A DNA stretch of 5,355 nucleotides from an uncultured Capnocytophaga sp. (GTDB taxonomy: Bacteria; Bacteroidota; Bacteroidia; Flavobacteriales; Flavobacteriaceae). Below the pieces are notes generated by a model. The model ran no database searches. It saw nothing but the letters and a program-made list of their open reading frames with translations, and was not told the DNA's origin. A program made the translations under genes and the position numbers. Positions 1 to 5,031 of the stretch are shown piece by piece; position 1 is the stretch's first letter, and every line of letters begins with the position of its first letter. The stretch spans positions 1-5,355 of the forward strand of contig CAJPPS010000106.1 of the NCBI GenBank assembly GCA_905372595.1, given 5' to 3'.

Positions 1-357
1 AGTTAGGGAGCCATTTTCTACTGTAGGTTTGCGGGAATCCTCTCGGTAACTTTCCTTTCTCGCTCCTACAAACTCAATATCAATGCTATCAGTCTTGATC
101 ATAGCAGTACCGAAATTTTTGAATATCGAAATTTTAGGATTGTTAGGCAATTGGGAAGCGACTCTCTCTGCTAGTTCAATACCACTGCCTAGGGTGACGA
201 TGTCAATATCTTTGGCAATTCCTCTTTCTAATAATAAGTCCCGCACAAAACCTCCCACTACGAAGCATTCTTGTTCGGATTCTTGAGCGATTTTACAGAT
301 AAGTTCGAAGATAGGGTTGGTAAGAGATTGGGCGTAATTCACTATATTTTTTTTCAT
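1..357 (-). CDS. cca: CCA-adding tRNA nucleotidyltransferase, N-terminal part (cut by window edge)
   Basis: Cytoplasmic enzyme that builds or repairs the 3'-CCA end of tRNAs from CTP and ATP. Only the first 119 residues are in the window; the rest lies to the left. Visible motifs belong to the class II nucleotidyltransferase / poly(A) polymerase head domain: VVGGFVRDLLL (residues 33-43), then DID at 50-52, which supplies the metal-binding aspartates in GG-x13-DxD spacing. FGTAMI (82-87), DIEFVGARKESY (93-104) and SRKPTVENGSL (108-118) follow; in the family this last stretch sits just before the EDDxxRRDFTIN motif. The start is well fixed: the ATG is preceded directly by an in-frame TAG. It lies 23 nt downstream of the doxX-like gene, so read-through is likely, but a TAAGTTTG box in that gap could give it its own promoter. 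A poly(A) polymerase of the same fold is the only real alternative, and Bacteroidota members are normally CCA enzymes. Confidence 0.94.
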   Translation of the reverse strand, partial: MKKNIVNYAQSLTNPIFELICKIAQESEQECFVVGGFVRDLLLERGIAKDIDIVTLGSGIELAERVASQLPNNPKISIFKNFGTAMIKTDSIDIEFVGARKESYREDSRKPTVENGSLT

Positions 358-368
358 CTAATACAATA

Positions 369-376
369 CAAACTTA
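369..376 (-). promoter_or_regulatory. possible -7 promoter box (TAAGTTTG) for the CCA-adding enzyme gene
   Basis: The minus strand reads TAAGTTTG, an exact match to the Bacteroidota -7 consensus TAnnTTTG, ending 11 nt before the ATG at 357 and lying just past the stop codon of the upstream DoxX gene. No TTTG is found at the -33 position (19-20 nt upstream), so this is a weak call. If real, it would allow expression independent of the upstream gene. Confidence 0.35.
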
Positions 377-380
377 AAGA

Positions 381-803
381 TTAATCCCAACTACTTCTTT
401 GAGAAAGGGTATATTTGCCTCCTCCCGTACAAATTAATGAAATAGCTCCTCCTAGGAATAATCCTAAGGTTTCTATAGCCCACCCTCCTGTAGTAGGGTC
501 AATAACGAAGAGTTCGGCTCTATGTACTAAGAAAATGGCTACTAAGCAATTGATAGCTATAATCATAGAAAAAAAACGGGTACGATATCCTATAATAATG
601 AGCAAAGGAGCTATAATTTCAGCTATGTAGGTTCCATAGGCTAATACGGTAGGAAAATCATTGTTTTCTAACTGTATTTTTACAAAACTGATATCGTGAA
701 GCTTGGAGTATCCGTGAAAGAGAAGTATTCCCCCTATAAAGAGGCGCAAAAGAAGTATTCCTAATTCCCGAGAGGTGTTATTTGAATTATCTTGGTATAT
801 CAT
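381..803 (-). CDS. DoxX family integral membrane protein
   Basis: A 140-residue inner-membrane protein of the DoxX / DoxD-like family. Four hydrophobic segments are visible at about residues 14-30, 57-72, 77-94 and 109-125, the usual DoxX topology and length. The first helix carries the family pattern R-L-x-x-G-x-x-L-x-x-HG-x-x-K-L (R20 to L35). The C-terminal tail (GGGKYTLSQRS) is short and polar, as in other members. Family members have been linked to quinol or thiol redox chemistry and to oxidative-stress complexes, but the actual substrate cannot be read here. An in-frame TAA lies 27 nt upstream of the ATG with no other start between. It sits 34 nt after the 67-aa ORF and 23 nt before the CCA enzyme gene, on the same strand, so all three may be co-transcribed. 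No convincing promoter box was seen directly upstream. Confidence 0.88.
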   Translation of the reverse strand: MIYQDNSNNTSRELGILLLRLFIGGILLFHGYSKLHDISFVKIQLENNDFPTVLAYGTYIAEIIAPLLIIIGYRTRFFSMIIAINCLVAIFLVHRAELFVIDPTTGGWAIETLGLFLGGAISLICTGGGKYTLSQRSSWD

Positions 804-837
804 TGTGTCTGTCAGTTTAAGTATTGAGCATTATTTT

Positions 838-1041
838 TTAGTAAATATATGTGTTTATACTTACTTTTATCTTAAAACGCTCATAAAGTAAAGATTTGAA
901 CCGTTGTGCGAGCCTAAGATCTGTAAAAATCATAGCACGACTGATACTTGTGGTAAAGACCACTTCTCCAATAAGGTATTCCACAAGGTAAGTACCTTCC
1001 TCAGTCATTAATACATAATTAGGATTGACTATAGTTTCCAC
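838..1041 (-). CDS. small conserved-looking hypothetical protein (67 aa, GTG start)
   Basis: I do not recognise this gene. The 67-residue product has no signal peptide or membrane segment. It reads like an alternating beta-beta-helix protein: YLVEYLIGEVVFTTS forms likely strands, then a helical A-x-x-F-x-x-x-x-x-A-x-x-F pattern (A36, F39, A45, F48) leads into a basic C-terminal half. That arrangement is common in small cytoplasmic proteins of unknown function. The start is inferred: GTG at 1041 lies 20 nt after a TATCTTTG promoter box, like the short leaders of the neighbouring genes. The first ATG would be codon 12 (position 1008) and would shorten the product to 56 residues. The gene is first in a possible minus-strand unit with the DoxX gene 34 nt downstream. 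That it is a real gene rests on the promoter placement, its position and plausible protein composition. Confidence 0.6.
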   Translation of the reverse strand: METIVNPNYVLMTEEGTYLVEYLIGEVVFTTSISRAMIFTDLRLAQRFKSLLYERFKIKVSINTYIY

Positions 1042-1061
1042 GTGTTCTGGAAAAGTTTTTG

Positions 1062-1069
1062 CAAAGATA
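1062..1069 (-). promoter_or_regulatory. -7 promoter box (TATCTTTG) of the leftward transcript
   Basis: The minus strand reads TATCTTTG, an exact TAnnTTTG match, ending 20 nt before the GTG at 1041. The -33 region has only a weak TTTAG (about 1092-1096, 23 nt away) instead of TTTG. It is likely to start the transcript for the 67-aa ORF and the DoxX gene, possibly reading on into the CCA enzyme gene. Confidence 0.5.
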
Positions 1070-1104
1070 CAAAAAATAGAATAGGCTACGCTAAATTTTT
1101 GAAT

Positions 1105-1118
1105 ATTAATATATTAAT
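1105..1118. repeat. perfect 14-bp AT palindrome in the divergent promoter region
   Basis: ATTAATATATTAAT is its own reverse complement. It lies nearly midway between the leftward -7 box (1062-1069) and the rightward -7 box (1156-1163), about 36-37 nt from each. It could be an operator or a UP-like AT-rich element, but AT-only palindromes arise easily by chance in such DNA. The rest of the 1042-1177 spacer shows no gene. Confidence 0.3.
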
Positions 1119-1155
1119 TTAACATTTTTCTAAATAAAAATCTTTGTGGAAGTCG

Positions 1156-1163
1156 TATTTTTG
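1156..1163 (+). promoter_or_regulatory. -7 promoter box (TATTTTTG) of the DUF4294 gene
   Basis: An exact TAnnTTTG match ends 14 nt before the ATG at 1178, implying a leader of roughly ten bases and no Shine-Dalgarno site. No TTTG is present at the expected -33 position; AT-rich DNA occupies it. A second near match (AATCTTTG, 1139-1146) lies just upstream. Confidence 0.5.
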
Positions 1164-1177
1164 TGAAAAAATAATCT

Positions 1178-1837
1178 ATGATGAATCGGGTGCTTTTTAT
1201 AGGAGCCATTTTAGGAGTATTTTCAGCTGTAGCTCAAGAGGATACAGCGGAGAAGCTCAGGGATAGTATAGCTCCTTATGAAACGGTTATTAATCTGGAG
1301 GATGTTTTTGTTTTTGGTAATCAGCCTGTCTTTAGGAATGAAGAGCAAAGGAAAAAATATGAGCTTCTTAAGTATCGGGTGAAAAAGGTATATCCCTATG
1401 CTAAGCTTGCTGCAGATAAGCTCTATCAGATAGAACGCACTCTAGACACTCTCCCTAATAACAGACAAAAAAAAAGATATACTAAAAAAGTACAAGAGGA
1501 AGCAGAAGCACGCTTTACCGATGAGCTCAAAAAGCTATCTCGCTCTCAAGGAAAAATATTGATCAAGCTTATTTATAGACAAACAGGAGATTCAGCATAT
1601 GATTTAGTGAAAAACCTCAGAAGTGGTTGGCGTGCCTTTTGGTACAATAATACCGCTTGGTTCTATGACTTGTCTCTTAAGAGTGTTTATAATCCCTTAG
1701 AGGTAGAAGAGGATTTTTGGATAGAAGATATTTTACAAAGGGCTTTTTCCAGAAAAGAGTTGGAGGTGCAAGAGCCTGCTTTTCCTATTGACTATGAAGC
1801 AATAGAAAAAAAATGGCGTAATTCCTCAAAAGAGTAG
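1178..1837 (+). CDS. DUF4294 domain-containing exported protein
   Basis: A 219-residue protein of the DUF4294 family, found in Bacteroidota and without known function. Residues 1-19 form a signal peptide: a short N-terminus with one Arg, a hydrophobic core LFIGAILGVF, then SAVA before Q20, so the mature protein is likely periplasmic or surface-bound. Family hallmarks in order are VKKVYPYAKLA (68-78), a charged helical stretch rich in Lys/Arg/Glu (85-120), SQGKILIKLIYRQTG (123-137), and LRSGWRAFWYNNTA (147-160) followed by IEDILQRAF (182-190). Tryptophans and basic residues are well kept in the last blocks. Length is normal for the family. Two ATGs are adjacent (1178 and 1181); the first is chosen, with little consequence. 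It is monocistronic: divergent from the 67-aa ORF and convergent with the barrel protein gene. Family assignment is from recalled motifs; the role is unknown. Confidence 0.88.
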   Translation: MMNRVLFIGAILGVFSAVAQEDTAEKLRDSIAPYETVINLEDVFVFGNQPVFRNEEQRKKYELLKYRVKKVYPYAKLAADKLYQIERTLDTLPNNRQKKRYTKKVQEEAEARFTDELKKLSRSQGKILIKLIYRQTGDSAYDLVKNLRSGWRAFWYNNTAWFYDLSLKSVYNPLEVEEDFWIEDILQRAFSRKELEVQEPAFPIDYEAIEKKWRNSSKE

Positions 1838-1839
1838 TT

Positions 1840-1895
1840 TTTCACAAAAGGAAAGCCACCTATGATAGCTCATAGATGTCTTTCGTGTTGTAAAA
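1840..1895. terminator. long imperfect hairpin between convergent genes, probable bidirectional terminator
   Basis: The two halves of this 56-bp segment pair around a TAGC loop (1866-1869): a perfect 6-bp stem CTATGA/TCATAG (1860-1865 with 1870-1875), then further paired blocks GAAAG/CTTTC (1851-1855 with 1880-1884), ACAA/TTGT (1844-1847 with 1888-1891) and TTT/AAA at the base. In all there are 21 base pairs with five single symmetric mismatches. In minus-strand RNA two of those mismatches become G-U pairs. A T-rich TTATTT follows on the plus side; no clear U-tract follows on the minus side. It occupies nearly all of the 62 bp between the two stop codons, which supports termination from both directions. 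Confidence 0.6.
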
Positions 1896-1899
1896 TTAT

Positions 1900-2877
1900 T
1901 TAGAAAGAGAGTTTGATACCAAAATTTACTCCTAAAGAAGAGTAAGAAGCTTTCTCAGTAAGTTTTTTAGCAGAATTGCTTCTAAGTTCTTCTTGAGAGG
2001 CTTCTTCTACATAATCAGTATGTTGGTTATATACTTGTCCTCGGAGAACATCATTATAGGAACCATTGGTAAAGCCTTCTAAGGTCTTGAGGGGGATTTC
2101 TACATTTCTATTTTGCCCAGCAACACTGATGGTAGCTTTTAGGGTTTGTTTGAAGTCTTTTAGCTCAGAATAATCACGCTTTACAGAAATATTCATATAT
2201 TCTAGTTCAGTGAAGAAAGCTAATTTTTCAGTAATATTGTATTTGTATCCGAAAGCAGCAATAGTTCCAAAAGGGAATTTTCCTTTATAATCTTCTGTAT
2301 ATGAAGTTTCTATTGTTGCTCCTTGCTTAATAACAGCGGTAGCAGGTAATCCAGAAAGTCCTGGGAGGCTTATTCCTAATCGCGCAAGAGCAGCTACAGG
2401 GATATCTTGGTTGGTCGTAGTGTAGGAGTGGGCTAAGGCTTCAGTTTTTCCGCCTACTTTGGTAAGAAATCCAAAACGTCCGTAGAAGTTGTCTGTAAAG
2501 TTGTAGATCACTGATAGGGCAGCACCGAAAGCGCGACCACGCCCCTTTACTTCTCCATCTATAGTAGCAGTAAGTGGGGTGTTAGCGATGTTCTTTTGGC
2601 TTATCTCACGCTTTATGAGCTGGTCTTTCCCATAGAGATACCCTGCACTGACATCGATTCCCCAAGTTTTGTTAAAAAAATAACCGACCCTGAGTTGGCT
2701 ATTGATTCCCTCACCGAAAGTACCAAAGCGGACACTTTCTTTGCCGTTGATACTCTCTTCACCGATTTTGGTGGAAGGTACTCCCCAGGCGTAACCTCCT
2801 GTGACAGATACATAAACCTGAGCGGAGGCGGTGTAGCCAGCCAGTAGAAGGCCTGCTACAAGAAAAATTCTCTTCAT
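1900..2877 (-). CDS. outer-membrane beta-barrel protein
   Basis: A 325-residue protein likely to insert in the outer membrane as a small barrel. Residues 1-19 are a clear signal peptide (MKRIF, hydrophobic core, TASA before Q20). The mature part alternates polar and apolar residues with frequent glycine and aromatic residues: VYVSVTGGYAWG near the N-terminus, LRVGYFFNKTWGIDVSAGYLYG (62-83), FGAALSVIYNFTDNFYGRFGF (117-137), FGTIAAFGYKYNITEKLAFFTELEYMNI (around 205-232) and a terminal strand LGVNFGIKLSF ending in Phe, the usual barrel C-terminus. The patterns NFTDNFYGRFG and NITEKLAFFTELEY are typical periplasmic turns of the OmpA/porin-like barrel superfamily. A long glycine/proline-rich segment (about 155-185) may be an outer loop. 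No transport substrate can be inferred. It lies 27 nt after the ArsC-like gene with no promoter box between, so it is probably co-transcribed with it. Confidence 0.85.
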   Translation of the reverse strand: MKRIFLVAGLLLAGYTASAQVYVSVTGGYAWGVPSTKIGEESINGKESVRFGTFGEGINSQLRVGYFFNKTWGIDVSAGYLYGKDQLIKREISQKNIANTPLTATIDGEVKGRGRAFGAALSVIYNFTDNFYGRFGFLTKVGGKTEALAHSYTTTNQDIPVAALARLGISLPGLSGLPATAVIKQGATIETSYTEDYKGKFPFGTIAAFGYKYNITEKLAFFTELEYMNISVKRDYSELKDFKQTLKATISVAGQNRNVEIPLKTLEGFTNGSYNDVLRGQVYNQHTDYVEEASQEELRSNSAKKLTEKASYSSLGVNFGIKLSF

Positions 2878-2904
2878 ATGAAATTAATTAAAAGAATGAT
2901 TTTT

Positions 2905-3273
2905 TTATTGTTTTTGTTCTTCGAGCCATTGTTGAGCCACACTTAGGGGGCGTGCAATGATAGCTTTCTCTCCTTGTATTAGGATAGGACGTTCTATGAG
3001 CTTGGGGTATTGGTGTAGTAACTCAATAATTTGTTGCTCAGAAAGTGAATCACTACCTACTTCTTTCCAGATAGTTTCTTTCTTACGTACTAAATCAATA
3101 GGAGGGATACCTAATTTTCGTAATAATTCTTCTATCTGAGCTATAGAAGGTGGATTGTTGAGATAGTCGATAATCTCAATAGGCTGTTCATCTTCCCTTA
3201 AGAAAGCCAAGCACTCTCGGCTTTTGCTACAATGGTTATTATGATATATTTGTAAAATAGGTGTTGTTTCCAT
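2905..3273 (-). CDS. arsC: ArsC/Spx-family thioredoxin-fold protein (arsenate reductase-like)
   Basis: A 122-residue cytoplasmic protein of the glutaredoxin-type ArsC family. The N-terminal strand LQIYHNNHCSKSRECLAFL (7-25) carries the catalytic Cys15 in the family motif H-N-x-x-C-S-K-S-R. The three arginines that bind the oxyanion in characterised glutaredoxin-dependent enzymes have counterparts at R63 (LVRKKE), R95 (IERPILI) and R108 (ARPLS). Length and spacing match the family closely. The classical reaction is glutathione/glutaredoxin-dependent reduction of arsenate to arsenite. However, there is no arsenic efflux or ArsR gene nearby, and the downstream partner is a barrel protein, so a general redox role like YffB-type relatives is equally possible. 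A second cysteine, C21, lies six residues after Cys15. The start is supported by a consensus promoter 17 nt upstream. Confidence 0.87.
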   Translation of the reverse strand: METTPILQIYHNNHCSKSRECLAFLREDEQPIEIIDYLNNPPSIAQIEELLRKLGIPPIDLVRKKETIWKEVGSDSLSEQQIIELLHQYPKLIERPILIQGEKAIIARPLSVAQQWLEEQKQ

Positions 3274-3290
3274 CTTTTTAAAATAAGCTA

Positions 3291-3321
3291 CAAAAATAGT
3301 TTATTTTTATAAAATAGCAAA
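3291..3321 (-). promoter_or_regulatory. consensus Bacteroidota promoter (TTTG-N19-TATTTTTG) for arsC and the barrel gene
   Basis: On the minus strand TTTG (3321-3318) is followed after exactly 19 nt by TATTTTTG (3298-3291). This fits the Bacteroidota primary sigma consensus of -33 TTTG and -7 TAnnTTTG. The -7 box ends 17 nt before the arsC ATG at 3273. The -33 box lies only 15 nt beyond the stop codon of the upstream array gene. The entire 3274-3336 spacer is AT-rich and holds nothing else I can support. Confidence 0.72.
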
Positions 3322-3336
3322 ATAATATTTTATTTT

Positions 3337-4167
3337 TTAATTGAAATAGTTGATTTGTGCTTCTACCAAAAATACTAATTTGTCTTTGTAGCGTACTTCC
3401 TTGCGTATCCAATTTCCTTTTTTGTCATACTGATAGGAAAGCTCAGAATAAGCGGGGAGGGTTCCATTAGCTGACATAGACTGTTGGTAAGGTAATTTGT
3501 CGTCTTTATAGAAATAAATCACCTTCATATTATCTACGAAATCCACATAGTCGTCCTTTGTAATTTTTGTATGATAGCCATCAGTATTATATTCATTATG
3601 AAAGACATATTTTTTGTCGTTGTTAGGTGTTCTATAAACTTTGTCCAACACCTTATTATCCTTGTCGTAAGTAGTGTAACATTTTTCAATAAGTTCTCCT
3701 TCGGTGGTAAAAGTCATACAATTGACGGGGTTACCGGGCTCATCTAATTGGCAAACGGTAGTACGGCGATGATCGGTTTCTCGGCTTTCTTTCTTTTTGT
3801 CATCATACGTGATGGAGATTTCTTGAGTCATTTCTCCTTCTTTGTTATATATTTTCTCATTTATGCATCTATTTTTGTTGTCATAAAAGAGTTTTCTGTG
3901 TCTTGTAACTTCATTTTTGTTATTGTAATCGATTTTTTCAATTACTTTACCAGCTTTATTGAATCTTATAAAGGTGTTTTTATCGTATAGAAGTCCATCA
4001 CTGATATTTTTTTCAATTGTTTTGTCTTCTTTTTCATTTATATTATAGGGTATGATACGTACAGACTCAATATTTCCCTTTAATCGTAAGTAGGGAAGCA
4101 TATTATCGTCTTGAGAGAAGGCGGGAAGGGCGTATAAGGTAATTAGTAAAAAATATAAAAGCTTCAT
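3337..4167 (-). CDS. exported YD/RHS-like repeat protein, array member 1 (downstream-most)
   Basis: A 276-residue protein without a firm family name. Residues 1-18 form a signal peptide (MKLLYFLLITLYALPAFS before Q19). The mature part starts with a block LRLKGNIESVRI (27-38) that matches LQGNVKSLTI in the next gene. It is then built of irregular 20-30-residue units of the type Y-D-x-K-x-x followed by a Glu/Lys-rich strand: FNKAGK (69), YNNKNE (81), YDNKNR (95), YDDKKK (121), YDKDNK (167), YNTDGY (193) and YDKKGN (247). The last unit ends YDKKGNWIRKEVRYKD, shared with both paralogs. Such YD-type units resemble those of RHS proteins and probably form beta-strands exposed outside the cytoplasm. 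There is no toxin domain, lipobox or C-terminal sorting domain. It is 11 nt behind array member 2 and is probably the last gene of that transcript. The function is unknown. Confidence 0.82.
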   Translation of the reverse strand: MKLLYFLLITLYALPAFSQDDNMLPYLRLKGNIESVRIIPYNINEKEDKTIEKNISDGLLYDKNTFIRFNKAGKVIEKIDYNNKNEVTRHRKLFYDNKNRCINEKIYNKEGEMTQEISITYDDKKKESRETDHRRTTVCQLDEPGNPVNCMTFTTEGELIEKCYTTYDKDNKVLDKVYRTPNNDKKYVFHNEYNTDGYHTKITKDDYVDFVDNMKVIYFYKDDKLPYQQSMSANGTLPAYSELSYQYDKKGNWIRKEVRYKDKLVFLVEAQINYFN

Positions 4168-4201
4168 AATGCAGTATTTTAGTAATAAGTTATTTCTCTT
4201 T
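4159..4201. repeat. array junction repeat, copy 1
   Basis: The junction between array members 1 and 2 contains AAGCTTCATAA (start codon region of member 1) and TTAGTAATAAG plus ATTTCTCTTT (stop codon region of member 2). The same three blocks recur in the same order at 4995-5031. This copy has an extra six bases between the first and second block. The shared DNA points to tandem duplication. Confidence 0.6.
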
Positions 4202-5003
4202 CGATAGTTGTGGCGGCTTCTCCATCAAGGAAATACGTTTTTTCGATCCAATTGCCTTTGCTGTCGAGCTTGTACTTGAGCGTAAAAGTTTGAGAAGGTT
4301 CCTCTCCAGATGTAACTATATATTTGGTAGGGAAAAGTCCCTTTTCGTATAAGTATTTGGTAGAGAAATGTAATTCATAAGTCCTATTCACTCTATTGTC
4401 TATCTTTGTGAATCTGTTTTTATCATCATACTCATAGGAAATGCTATGAACAAGTTTGTTTTTATCATCATAAGAAAGAGATTCGGATAGGAATCCATCT
4501 TTGGAATATTTGAGCGCCCTTTTCCCCTCCAATTTTCCTTCGAAATTGTACGCTAAGATCTCAGAGGGAAGGAGATTATCGCCTAAAGATATTACCATTT
4601 TAGATTTTTTGTTAGGAAAACCTGTAGAGGTAATGGTAGCAGAGGCTTTTTTCTGCTTATCATCATAGGTATAGGAAGTGGTTTGAGTAAGTTTTTCAGG
4701 GACAAGCTCAAGAACTTCCTTGGAGACACGATTTTTGTCATCATAAGTCCATTTTTGAATCGTTTTAGGCTGTCTTCCTCGAAAATAAGTATCCAATTCG
4801 GTGATACGTCCCTTTTTGTCAAAGAGGAGAAACTGGTCATCATCTAAGGGATCAAACAAAAGCGCCTCAGCAGCTTTGGGGAGTTTGCTCTGAGTGATTG
4901 TCAGGGATTTTACATTGCCCTGTAGCTGATAGACTTGTTGGCGTTTTTCATTCTGCCTCCAAGCGAGGGAACCTATGAATAAGAATAAGTAGATAAGCTT
5001 CAT
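4179..5003 (-). CDS. exported YD/RHS-like repeat protein, array member 2
   Basis: A 274-residue paralog of its two neighbours. The N-terminus MKLIYLFLFIGSLA resembles a signal peptide but is unusually short: a charged stretch WRQNEKR begins at residue 15, so the only plausible cleavage is after A14 (S-L-A). YQLQGNVKSL (25-34) then matches the N-terminal block of member 1. Repeat units follow: FDKKGR (61), YDDKNR (87), YDDKQK (113), YNFEGK (152), YSKDGF (166), YDDKNK (178), YDDKNR (192) and LDSKGN (246). YDDK occurs four times, encoded each time by nearly identical DNA. The end, KGNWIEKTYFLD then REITYY, closely matches member 3. It lies 5 nt after member 3 and 11 nt before member 1, so the three are almost surely co-transcribed. 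Probably periplasmic, surface-exposed or secreted; function unknown. Confidence 0.82.
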   Translation of the reverse strand: MKLIYLFLFIGSLAWRQNEKRQQVYQLQGNVKSLTITQSKLPKAAEALLFDPLDDDQFLLFDKKGRITELDTYFRGRQPKTIQKWTYDDKNRVSKEVLELVPEKLTQTTSYTYDDKQKKASATITSTGFPNKKSKMVISLGDNLLPSEILAYNFEGKLEGKRALKYSKDGFLSESLSYDDKNKLVHSISYEYDDKNRFTKIDNRVNRTYELHFSTKYLYEKGLFPTKYIVTSGEEPSQTFTLKYKLDSKGNWIEKTYFLDGEAATTIEREITYY

Positions 5004-5031
5004 AAAAATTAGTAATAAGAAATTTCTCTTT
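4995..5031. repeat. array junction repeat, copy 2
   Basis: The junction between array members 2 and 3 carries AAGCTTCATAA, TTAGTAATAAG and ATTTCTCTTT in the same order as 4159-4201, about 830 bp apart. The gene-end blocks are nearly identical apart from two bases between the second and third block. It marks the repeat unit of the duplicated gene array. Confidence 0.6.

Noticed and set aside
83..286. Plus-strand open frame antisense to the CCA enzyme gene
   Set aside because: It lies wholly opposite a strongly recognised conserved domain and has no promoter or recognisable product.
415..630. Plus-strand open frame antisense to the DoxX gene
   Set aside because: It mirrors the codons of a clear membrane protein and has no features of its own.
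2596..2847. Open frames on both strands within the barrel gene (2596-2847 plus, 2613-2813 minus)
   Set aside because: Both overlap the signal peptide and first strands of a well supported outer-membrane protein and look like shadow frames.
2957..3139. Plus-strand open frame antisense to the arsC-like gene
   Set aside because: It overlaps the conserved reductase fold and has no supporting signal.
2905..3273. Arsenic resistance operon
   Set aside because: Only the ArsC-like gene is present. No arsenite pump, ArsR or ArsA/D gene lies next to it.
3319..3331. AT-only palindrome (AAAATAATATTTT) as terminator of the paralog array
   Set aside because: The stem is entirely A-T with almost no loop, overlaps the -33 region of the arsC promoter, and is expected by chance in such AT-rich DNA.
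3748..3990. Plus-strand hydrophobic open frame antisense to array member 1
   Set aside because: The hydrophobic look results from reading Lys/Asn/Asp-rich codons in reverse; no promoter precedes it.
4421..4745. CRISPR-like or microsatellite array from the recurring TCATCATA strings
   Set aside because: The strings are in frame, irregularly spaced and explained by the YDDK protein motif; there are no uniform spacers.
4592..4843. Second minus-strand frame within array member 2
   Set aside because: A shifted frame over the repeat region; the main frame has repeats shared with its paralogs, this one does not.
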